From Ophiura sarsii (lineage: Eukaryota; Echinodermata; Ophiuroidea; Amphilepidida; Ophiuridae), in the NCBI GenBank assembly GCA_035610835.1, contig CM069452.1:26641143-26705142 (forward strand): a DNA stretch of 64,000 nucleotides, given 5' to 3'. The notes below the pieces were generated by a model, which saw only the letters and a list, made by a program, of their open reading frames with translations, searched no databases and was not told where the DNA came from. This document shows, piece by piece, positions 38,141 to 48,390 of the stretch. The position numbers and the translations under genes are program-made. Within the stretch, counting starts at the first letter, position 1. Every line of letters starts with the position of its first letter.

Positions 38141-38273
38141 TATCAAAGGTATTTATAAGATGACGATGACACTTTGCATTCACCAGTATTTTGTTAATGA
38201 CGCACATGGCGCAATATCACAATAGTATTAACAGAGTAGGAATGTTTGTTTGAATCACCCTAAATAATATTTA

Positions 38274-38464
38274 GAGAATAAAGGTGTTGTTTTTAGACCG
38301 TACCCGTGTTATATTGTCTGACATAAATGCGGACGATAGTATTATTTTAAAGTAGAACAACGACGCCGCAGGCGGAGTTGTTCTACTTTAAAATAATACT
38401 ATCGAACGCATTTATGTCAGACAATATAACACGGGTACGGTCTAAAAACAATACCTTTATTCTC
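38274..38464. repeat. 191-bp near-perfect palindrome
   Basis: The left arm starts GAGAATAAAGGTGTTGTTTT and continues to GTAGAACAAC. It is repeated as its inverse complement down to 38464, with about three or four mismatches in roughly 90 bp. The centre reads CGCCGCAGGCG and also pairs. There is almost no spacer. It could extrude a cruciform, or arise by fold-back synthesis or an inverted-duplication assembly error. Confidence 0.95.
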
Positions 38465-39165
38465 ATTCTTAAACAATCATACTTTAGACATTTATCAAAG
38501 AAATAAGTACATTTTATTGTCCACATTTGACAACTTTTACCCCTGCTAGGATCGAATAACCCACAAACATTCCATCCAATCACATGCGATGAGTAAACCA
38601 TGCGTAAGCGTCGCGGCGCCGGCATAAACGCAGGAAAAGCGCTAAAGACGCACTGCAGAAGTGCGCGTTATGGAGCAAACCACGCATTGTGAAGGTCGGG
38701 CGCACTGTTAAAACGTAAGTCCCACCTCCCCGTCTTAAGTTGTCTCATCTACATGTCGCCGATATCTCTGAGAACCAATGAGATTGCTTAAACTTTCTAA
38801 GCTGTTTAAGAATCATGAATAAAATAATATGAGCCATGTCAAATTATATCAGTATGAACTTGGTTTTTCAAACGTTGTAAAAAGCAAGCAAGCACTTGTA
38901 CAATCTCTAAAACAGTGTTATTCACTTTTCTGTCTAAACAATTACTTTAGATAGATAGTTACACATATATATAATTGTCGTTATTGGGTGACGCCGTTTA
39001 TATAATAATTGCTTGTCTCCAAACTCTGCTTTGTTTATATTTATTTGAGCAGTTAGTAACCTCTAAATCACGAACACATTAGCATTATATATTAACGAAA
39101 GTTTCGTAGATCTTGACTCTAAAACTAAGTCTGTCTTAGCGTCGCGACCTCACCAATAGCGTGTG
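38465..39165. other. intergenic, nothing recognised
   Basis: No gene. A GC-rich patch (GCGTCGCGGCGCCGGC at about 38606) stands out but has no recognisable role. Confidence 0.45.
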
Positions 39166-40300
39166 ATCAGGGGTTGTACTTGTCATATCTTGTTCCGAAT
39201 GAGAATTGATTTATATCCAATTCAATTATCGGTATCACCAGTGTTGCTCAGTAGCAACGCCTGAAGGTCACGATGGCAACGACTGCATGCAAGGGATTTT
39301 TTAAAGAAGTAATTTAACCTTAAGGCTTATGTCCACATTCTGAGTATATTTTACCCTAGCCTTACTAGGAGGAGGAGTGACAGCCCCTTTCACTTCCCAA
39401 TCGAGATGGTATTTGTGACTGCCTATGGATATCCCTAGACATATGGAATTCGGTTAAATTAAATTAAGGGGAATGCTTTGTGACCTATATAGAATGCCTG
39501 TTTAATGCTAACATCAAGAATATTTGAAAAGAGAAGGGGATATCCTGACTGGGTAAGCCTTAGCTTTACTCGGCGGAGGTGCGGAGTGGTGGTGGTGGTG
39601 GTGGGGGGGGGGGGGGGGGGGGATGGGGGGGGGGGGGCCGGGGAGGGCTCTGAAGCGTTTAAATCAACCATCACATATCTGTCCGATATTTCACTAAGAA
39701 TACGCTATATCGTTATATCTTCATAGTGATGTCACATAGAAATATTTGTATTTCATTTTTAGTTGTGGCTCAAACAATAGTGAAAATCAGGTTATAATGA
39801 TTGTTAGCCTACTAACAAATTGACCTAATTAAGGGTGCTTTTAAAATGCTGATCACAGTGACGTTATGCGAATTTGTAGAACTTTAAGGACTTTTCAATA
39901 GACACATTTTTCATTAAGCAGTTATACAGAAAGCGCTACGCTTCAGCAGTGTATAAACCGGCTTGTGCGCTGTGGAGTATACTGACAGCGTGAGGTTAGG
40001 GGTTGTCATACCCTGTCATGACTGGGAATTGATTTCAATCTAATTCAATTATCGGTATCACCCGTGTTGTACAAGAGCAACGCCCATAGGACGCGATGGA
40101 GGACTTCTTCATGCAATGAAGGAAGTCTGTGATTTCACCTTAAGGCTTATGTCCACATCCCGAGTGTATTGTGTGTGGCATTTCCCCCGTATCAAGGTGG
40201 TGTTTGTGACCGCCTGTAGATATCACTAGTTTGAGGTGCAATGCTCTATCGCTATGACCTATATCAAATGTCTGTTTGAAATTAAAGGTGCTTAAAATAA
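39166..40300. repeat. diverged direct duplication, offset about 0.82 kb
   Basis: The string AATTCAATTATCGGTATCAC, with the following GAGCAACGCC-like and CTTAAGGCTTATGTCCACAT blocks, occurs at about 39219-39340 and again at about 40042-40160. Each is followed by a TATGGATATCCCTAG-like block related to 34050 and 35170. The spacer includes a poly-G tract. Confidence 0.75.
39591..39650 (+). repeat. G-rich tract with interrupted poly-G
   Basis: A GGTGGTGGT stutter passes into runs of more than ten Gs broken by GAT and CC. Strong G-quadruplex potential on the plus strand. Length is unreliable in assembly. Confidence 0.85.
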
Positions 40301-40346
40301 TTTCAAACAAACGGAAAATAAACATTGGAAAATGGTATGTTGTGGA

Positions 40347-42814
40347 CATCGTAAGTTGTCTTTCCTGCACCTGGACAAACTTGCAATCACTTTGATTCGT
40401 TCGCAGAGTCCATTGTTATAAATTGATTAATGCTAATACGGAATAAATGTGATAAGTGCATTAAGTCCAGCTACCTATACATCACAATGTCGTCTTTCCT
40501 TTACCTGGATAAACTTACAATCACACTGATTCGTTATGTAGAGTCCACTGTTATTAACTGATTAATACTAATACGGAATAAATGTGATACGGGCATTAAG
40601 TCCAGCTACAAATACATCACAATGTTGTCTTTCTTGTACCTGGATACACTTGCAATCACTCTGATTCGTTTGTAGAGTCCACTGTTATAAACTGATTAAT
40701 GCTAATACGGAATAAATGTGATAAGTGCATTAAGTCCAGATTCCTAAACATCACAATATCGTCTTTCCTGTACCTGGATTAACTTGCTATCACACTGATT
40801 CGTTATGAAGAGTCCATTGTTATCAACTGATTAATAATAATACGGTATAAATGTGATAAGTGCATTAAGTCTAGATACCTAAACATCACAATATCGTCTT
40901 TCCTGTACCTGGATAAATTAGCAATCACTCTAATTCATTATGTAGAGTCCACTGTTATTAACTGATTAATACTAATACGGAATACATGTGATAAGTGCAT
41001 TGAGTCTAGATACCTAAACATCACAATGTCGTCTTTCCTGTACCTGGATACACTTGCAATCACCCTGATTCGTTATGTTCCACTGTTATAAACTGATTAA
41101 TGCTAATACGGAATAAATGTGATAAGTGCATTAAGTCCAGATTCCTAAACATCATAATATCGTCTTTCCTGTACCAGGATAAACTTGCTATCACTCTGAT
41201 TCGTTATGTAGAGCCCACTGTTATTAACTGATTAAAACTAATACGGAATACATGTGATAAGTGCATTAAGTCCAGCTACCTATACATCACAATATCGTCT
41301 TTCCTGTACCTGGATACACTTGCAATCACTCTGATTCTTTATGTAGAGCCCACTGTTATTAACTGATTAAAACTAATACGGAATACATGTGATAAGTGCA
41401 TTAAGTCCAGATTCCTAAACATCACAATATCGTCTTTCCTTTACCTGGATAAACTTGCAATCACACTGATTCGTTTGTAGAGTCCACTGTTATTAACTGA
41501 TTAAAACTAATACGGAATAAATGTGATACGTGCATTAAGTCCAGCTACTAATACATCACTATGTTGTCTTTCTTGTACCTGGATACACTTGCAATCACTC
41601 TGATTCTTTATGTAGAGCCCACTGTTATTAACTGATTAAAACTAATACGGAATACATGTGATAAGTGCATTAAGTCCAGATTCCTAAACATCACAATATC
41701 GTCTTTCCTGTACCTGGATAAACTTGCAATCACACTGATTCGCTATGTAGAGTACACTGTTGTCAGCTGATTTATACTAATACGGAATAAATGTGATAAG
41801 TGCATTAAGTCCAGCTACTAATACATCACAATGTTGTTTTTCCTGTACCTGGATAAACTTGCAATCACTCTAATTCATTATGTAGAGTCCACTGTTATTA
41901 ACTGATTAATACTAATACGGAATACATGTGATAAGTGCATTAAGTCTAGATACCTAAACATCACAATGTCGTCTTTCCTGTACCTGGATACACTTGCAAT
42001 CACTCTGATTCTTTATGTAGAGCCCACTGTTATTAACTGATTAAAACTAATACGGAATACATGTGATAAGTGCATTAAGTCCAGATTCCTAAACATCACA
42101 ATATCGTCTTTCCTGTACCTGGATAAACTTGCAATCACACTGATTCGCTATGTAGAGTACACTGTTGTCAGCTGATTAATACTAATACGGAATATTTGTG
42201 ATAAGTGCATTAAGTCCAGCTACTAATACATCACAATGTTGTTTTTCCTGTACCTGGATAAACTTGCAATCACTCTAATTCATTATGTAGAGTCCACTGT
42301 TATTAACTGATTAAAACTAATACGGAATAAATGTGATAAGTGCATTAAGTCCAGCTACTAATACATCACAATGTCGTCTTTCATGTGCCTGAATAAACTT
42401 GCATACACCCTGATCCGTTTGTAGAGTCCACTGTTATCAACTGATTAATAATAATACGGAATAAATGTGATAAGTGCATTAAGTCTAGATACCTAAACAT
42501 CACAATGTCGTCTTTCCTGTACCTGAATAAACTTGCATACACCCTGATCCGTTTGTAGAGTCCACTGTTATTAACTGATTAATACTAATACGGAATAAAT
42601 GTGATACGTGCATTAAGTCCAGCTACCTAAACATCACAATTTCGTCTTTCCTTTACCTGGATAAACTTGCTATCACTCTGATTCGTTATGTAGAGTCCAC
42701 TGTTATTTACTGATTAATAATTATGCGGAATAAATGTAATAAGTGTATTATGTCCAGCTACCTAAACATCACGATGTGGTCTTACCTTTACCTGGATAAA
42801 CTTGCAATCACTCT
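40347..42814. repeat. 135-bp satellite, block 1 (about 19 units)
   Basis: The GTCTTTCC anchor occurs at 40358, 40492, 40627, 40761, 40896, 41031 and then every 134-135 bp (once 131) to 42779. The unit contains GTACCTGGATAAACTTGC, TAGAGTCCACTGTTATTAAC, CTAATACGGAATAAATGTGA and TAAGTGCATTAAGTCCAG. Three subtypes alternate in places, giving a 405-bp higher-order repeat: 41701-42105 resembles 42106-42510 more than its neighbours. No coding frame runs through. Confidence 0.97.
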
Positions 42815-43238
42815 CACGGCTGTTTGATTTATTATGACATCTTAACATTTTTGATAGTTCGATTATCCACGCCAATCCAGTTAGTGCATGTACACGGTAC
42901 GCCATCCATAGCTCAACGTGCGTCCTGCATAGCGTATCAAATTTAATTAAAAAATCACACTCATTTTTTCACTTTGCTTATCTCTCATTGAAAATTGGCC
43001 ACACGGAAGTTCTTGTTAATCACACACTTAATATAAAAAAATCTTATCTAGCAGTGATAAAATGTTTTTAAAAGTCCCCCCGTCCTAACAAGTGCATATC
43101 CCTTTTATCTATAATCCTTGGTTACGCAGCGGCACGGGAAGCTTTACCGATATATCGATTAGGGATTTACAGAAATATCTGCTGCCCTCTGTTGTTGTAG
43201 ATTAGTTCGAACAATTTACACGCGATCAAACAGCCGTG
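42815..43238. mobile_element. 424-bp TIR element inside the satellite, TSD CTCT
   Basis: The ends CACGGCTGTTTGAT and ATCAAACAGCCGTG are exact inverted repeats of 14 bp. The satellite unit is interrupted after CAATCACTCT and resumes with CTCTGATT, so CTCT (42811-42814 and 43239-43242) is duplicated. A 4-bp duplication with CAC termini would fit the Chapaev branch of CMC transposons, but that is inferred from two traits only. No transposase. Confidence 0.85.
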
Positions 43239-44645
43239 CTCTGATTGGTTTGTAGAGTCCACTGTTATTAACTGATTAATACTAATACGGAATAAATGTG
43301 ATAAGTGCATTAAGTACAGCTACCTAAACATCACAATGTCGTCTTTCCTGTACTTGGATAAACTTGCAATTACTCTGATTTGTTTGTAGAGTCCACTTTT
43401 ATCGACTGATGGATACAAATACGGAATTAATGTGATAAATGCATTAAGTTCAGCTACCAATACATCACAATGTCGTCTTTCCTTTACCTGGATAAACTTG
43501 CAATCACACTGATTCGTTATGTAGAGTCCACTGTTATTAACTGATTAATAATAATACGGAATACATGTGATAAGTGCATTAAGTCTAGATACCTAAACAT
43601 CACAATGTCGTCTTTCCTGTACCTGGATAAACTTGCTATCACTCTGATTCGTTTGTAGAGTCCACTGTTATTAACTGATTAATACTTATACGGAATAAAT
43701 GTGGTACGTGCATTAAACATAGCTATCATTACATCACAATGTCGTCTTTCCTGTACCTGGATAAACTTGCAATCACACTGATTCGTTATGTAGAGTCCGC
43801 TGTTATTAACTGATTAAAACTAATACGGAATATATGTGATAAGTGCATTAAGTCCAGCTACCTATACATCACAATGTCGTCTTTCCTTCACCTGGATAAA
43901 CTTGCTATCACACTGATTCGTTATGAAGAGTCCACTGTTATTAACTGATTAATAATAATACGGAATACATGTGATAAGTGCATTAAGTCTAGATACCTAA
44001 ACATCACAATGTCGTCTTTCCTGTACCTGGATAAACTTGCTATCACTCTGATTCGTTTGTAGAGTCCCATGTTATTAACTGATTAATACTAATACGGTAT
44101 AAATGTGATAAGTGCATTAAGCCCAGCTACCATTACATCACAATGTCTTCTTTCCTGTACCTGGATAAACTTGCAATCACACTGATTCGTTATGAAGAGT
44201 CCACTGTTTTCAACTGATTAATACTAATACGGAATAAATGTGATACGTGCATTAAGCTTAGCTACCATTACATCACAATGTTGTCTTTCTTGTACCTTGA
44301 TAAATTTGCAATCACTCTGATTCGTTATGTAGAGTCCACTGTTATCAACTGATTACTACTAATACGGTATAAATGTGATAAGTGCATTAAGTCCAGCTAC
44401 CTATACATCACAATGTCGTCTTTCCTGTACCTGGATAAACTTGCAATCACTCTGATTCGTTATGTAGAGTCCACTGTTATTAACTGATTAATACTCAAAC
44501 GGAGTAATAGTGATACGTGCATTAAGTCCAGCTACCAATATATCACAATGTCGTCTTTACTGTGCCTGGATAAACTTACAATCACTCTAATTCGTACATG
44601 TAGATTCAAATGTTATCAACTGAATAATACTAATACGGAATACAT
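43239..44645. repeat. 135-bp satellite, block 2 (about 10 units)
   Basis: The anchor resumes at 43341 and recurs at 43475, 43610, 43744, 43879, 44014, 44148, 44283, 44418 and 44553. The subtype with CTAGATACCTAAACATCACA recurs at a three-unit interval (43610 and 44014). Units degrade at the right edge near 44600-44645, as is typical for array margins. Confidence 0.97.
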
Positions 44646-45499
44646 ATTAATTGGTATGCCAACATTGTACCGATGAACGCAATCTTTCGCCTCTCAACGG
44701 TCAATCTCTTGCTTCAAGATGTTATTGAATTTAGCACGTTCAATAAGCAGGCACCATAAACATGAGGATCTATTGTGAAATACTTGATATCTTCCCAACG
44801 ACGGTGTGCAATACATTTAAATAAAAGTTGTTATTGCTTTCTGTTGCAGATACCTATCACTTGACTCCTTAACAGATCGACGATATGCACTTGCATCTAA
44901 AAATAGCTTAGTCACTTAGAATGTTTTAGAAGTTTATACGGCCACAATAATCAAATACTAATTGTAAGCTTCTTGTCTTTAAAATCTGGGTTTAAATGTA
45001 AAGCAGGTGGTGTCAATGTATTACTAATTACCTTGAGGAGATTGTGTATTATTTTAAATCGAACCCTGTATGAAATATTGAAATAACAATTATGAAGCAA
45101 CTCTTTTAAATTATTTCTAAAGGAGTCGGGTTATGAGATGTCGGTGACCAAACATCTCAGTGGGAGTACATTGCATATGCGTGTCTAGTCTTTGAATTTC
45201 CAGCGGAGTAAGGAGACCAACGTGTGACAAAATGTTTGCAATGTACTGAATAGTATGGGTATGGGGAGAGAGATGGGTGGTTTACAAATACTTTCTAGTT
45301 ATCAATGTTTCTCGATTTAAACCTGTTACTGATCTGGACAATATTCTAACATAGAGAGCTTTCTGGTTTATTTACGCACATATTGACGCATCATTTAAAT
45401 ATTTGCTCTTTCACCATTACCAATGACCAATTTCAGCAAATTAATTGTCAATCAACATCAACTTGATTGAATAGGTGCTAGATCTCGAGAACATGTATA
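44646..45499. other. intergenic, nothing recognised
   Basis: No supported feature. Confidence 0.5.
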
Positions 45500-45700
45500 A
45501 GTTAATAGAAGCACTCATACAAAATGCGTGATTTGATCGGCAACCAATGTAAGTCACGATGGACAATAGTAATGTAACAGCGAATCTTGGGGAGCTACAA
45601 GTCGAGCAGCTGAGTTTTGAATCAGTTGAACTTTTGATATCTGTGTTTCAGGGAGAGCATATAGCTAGGTAACTATTGCAATCACGTTGATAAGTTATAT
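45500..45700 (-). pseudogene. short CR1-like LINE RT fragment
   Basis: The minus-strand translation reads LPETQISKVQLIQNSAARLV, followed after decay by LTLVADQI. It matches the L-x-x-(V/I)-Q-N-x-A-A-R-L and L-H-W-L-P-V-x-x-R-I positions of CR1-group LINEs, also seen at 8407-8900. Stops and a frameshift are present and both ends are lost. Confidence 0.75.
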
Positions 45701-46589
45701 TTCAATAATGGTGGATAATAAAGGGAAACACTTTGCCTTATTTTGATGTCCGTGGTTTCTCAGGGGGCGTTAGTCACGGATACTATGCTACACAAGGTGA
45801 GGTAATGCTCCCATGTCTCTCGATGTAAAGCAACTGGGAAGAACAATTTCAAAAACAAGTCAATCTAATTAAAAGAATGATAATACTAGTAATCATGTTT
45901 GTTAAAATACCATGATCCTGTTAAATCATGCCTACATATATCTATCTATCTAGATTTTTAAAGTTAATAAAGGTTAGTAAGACTTTATGTCGACTAAGCA
46001 AGTTTGTTTGGATAGACACACGTGTCTTGGTTCAGGTTGTCTGGGGCGGATGTCACGTGCTCGCCTTGCCACATGCAACACATGCAACCATGATGCATCG
46101 CTTCTCACGCCGCCACGTCATTCGGTCATAGTCTTTACTTGATGCAGCACGCATTATATTTCTGTTGCTAACACGGAGCGTGCACGAGTTACGATGCCTA
46201 ATATTTGTATCGTAAATTTTCCAATATAATTATTGACAGCTAGTAATGTCCGTGAAATAATAAGGTCAAGATCAATGATAGGTGCTACATCAAAATAAAG
46301 TCTATGGCATTTCGGTCAATGTACCCGTGGTGTGTTTTTGTGTATTTCATTAGTGTGATGTCTTGTCCAAACAAATAGATTTACGTTCAAGGTTTTTTTG
46401 TTCCCATTTTCTTTCTCAAATGTTATTAAATATATCAATTAAGTAATCAAATAAAACTTGCTGGGCTAAAGTATTTTGCTTGAGTCTGCACCCGTCAGGA
46501 CACAAGCATGTGACCGTACGGACTGACCGTATAAACAAACGAAACAAAACGGCAAAAGAGACACATTATCCACACATTAATATAAATAC
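45701..46589. other. intergenic, nothing recognised
   Basis: No supported gene. The open frame at 45928-46131 matches nothing known. Confidence 0.45.
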
Positions 46590-47172
46590 ACTTGAGGTAT
46601 ATCTAATCTTCATATTTCACTCGCAGCCCACTGACATGCGTATACAGACTTTCCAATGTCTAGATCAACGCGCAAGAGATAGCATGGAGTCTGTATTAGA
46701 CACACAGGTGTTCACTTTTACAAATTGACAAACAGTTCTGTATACATGGATGAACTATGGTATCATGGTGTAATTGACCATATTCGTTTATTCAAATATT
46801 AAATATTCTTTTCCTCCCAATGAATTGATAATAACCTGTTCTTGTTTACAAATAAATAGGTTATGCAGGTTGTGGTTTATCTAGGATTATCTATAATACA
46901 AGGTTATATCAGAGTACTTATCATAATCCAAGTGCATTAGCACATGGTTTAATGCTGTCCATGAACTCTGTGCAGCCTTTGTTAGTGTATCAACGTTGGA
47001 ATACAATAGGGCCTGCTAAAATGAAGGTAAATTACTAAATAAATAAGGATAGGGATACATTATGAAGACCTGCCTGGTAAGCCATCAATTGTAAGAGAGG
47101 ATGAAAACGATTCCAAATCCAAATATTGTTTGATGAATATCAACCGTGTGACAAGTAAGTATACTTAAAAAG

Positions 47173-47370
47173 CACTAGTGAAAACAATAATGACGGAGGG
47201 GAATATTTTTCAGTTCATAGGATTAACCAGGATTGACCAGGATCAACAATAACAATGTTAAACTTAAATCCCCAAAAGTCATTTAGTGAAAACATTACTG
47301 ACGGAGGGGAATTTTTTCAGTTCATAGGATTAACCAGGATCAATATGTTAAACTTAAATCCCAAAGGACA
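47173..47370. repeat. tandem repeat, two units, paralogous to 26106-26375
   Basis: TAGTGAAAACA(A/T)TA(A/C)TGACGG recurs about 110 bp apart. The spacer is longer than in copy 1 because AACCAGGAT has been partly reiterated. Confidence 0.85.
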
Positions 47371-47829
47371 GTCTCTTTCCAGAGAAAGCACGCAATTAGC
47401 TAAGCAAAGCGAAATTTGAAAAGCACAAATATCAAGATAGATCAAAAGCAGTCTTCCCGAATTGACGGTAGCGAGTAATATCAATCATAATCGTGAAATT
47501 TGGATCATTACACAGTGCAAGCCACACGATCATGTTATCTACAAACTACATGATCAGCACATGGAAATATTGGTTACAAAAAAGCAGAAACAATTGGGCT
47601 TTGATATTTTAGTTGAGCATTGTAAATAGAATACCAGATCCGTCAACGTTAAAGCCATAACTAGAGGAGAAACGTTTTGGTTAACCCATAACACTTTTGG
47701 CTACATTTCTGTAAAGTCACGCAGCTTATGTCAAATGACATGTCATAACTGCATAAATAACATATCAACGTTGACGCAAATGACAGATGTTTGGCGGCAG
47801 TCGTAGATAAAAGAGTAAGTATGCCAAGT

Positions 47830-48240
47830 GAATGTAGACATTTCCCCCCCCCATTTTGACAAATCCAAGTTGGTTGATGTATAATAATAAGTAAAATTGT
47901 ATACTAACTTGTGACAGTTTCATGCTACACTGAGCACTTCATCAGACTATTTGACGTCAGCTCTCATCACTGGCTTTTTATACTGACGACTACTCGATGT
48001 AGAGAGCGGTCTTGGTGAGATTAACTGATCGTAAATGTTGTTGATAAGTTGATAAGCCCCTCTACTTTGTTGACAGTGTATTGTCCCTTTCTCCGTATCC
48101 AGATGGATTCCTTTAACCATCTAGTTGCGCTTTTTTTAAATCTAAGATGGTGGCCTTCTCCCACACGATGACGTGGTTGGTAGCTGCGACATGCTCAGTT
48201 ATTGCGGATTTGTATTGTTCATCAACTAAATATATATATA
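47830..48240 (-). pseudogene. Penelope-like element C-terminal fragment and 3' tail
   Basis: Read on the minus strand, KSAITEHVAATNHVIVWEKA and TILDLKK lead, after one frameshift, into WLKESIWIRRKGQYTVNK. This is the conserved end of GIY-YIG-containing Penelope-like reverse transcriptases (pattern H-x-x-x-x-x-H-x-I-x-W then W-I-K-E-x-I-W-I-R). Downstream on the same strand, CTGATGA, AGTGCT, AGCAT and GAAAC form a hammerhead-like arrangement (complement of 47917-47945). The block is absent from the paralogous site near 28070-28600, so it is an insertion in copy 2. It is truncated, with a stop and a frameshift. Confidence 0.8.
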
Positions 48241-48390
48241 ATATTTGAATTTGTACCGTTTATATCGAAACTATCTGAATATCTTTTTGTATTTGGATTA
48301 TTAGACGACAATTTGACAAGAGCTATCTGGAACACCTACAGATAAAAATCATCCTATTTGATTAGCTTTTATCCTTGGTGAATATCAATA

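Larger units (their letters stand above)
25385..38260. repeat. segmental duplication, copy 1
   Basis: Blocks here recur in the same order and orientation further right. They are 25385-26380 with 46590-47360, 27885-28070 with 47630-47815, 28595-28720 with 48255-48390, 30045-31000 with 51100-51900, 31800-32250 with 51930-52090, 32435-32470 with 53447-53490, 32745-32880 with 54725-54818 plus 55321 onward, 36690-37190 with 55600-56040, and 37660-38260 with 63205-63395. Gaps between blocks are mostly occupied by elements private to one copy. Divergence and indels are substantial, so it is old. No conserved gene was recognised within it. Confidence 0.85.

Noticed and set aside
40347..44645. Regular repeats resembling a CRISPR array
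   Set aside because: The whole 135-bp unit is repeated with no unique spacers, and the context is eukaryotic. It is a satellite.
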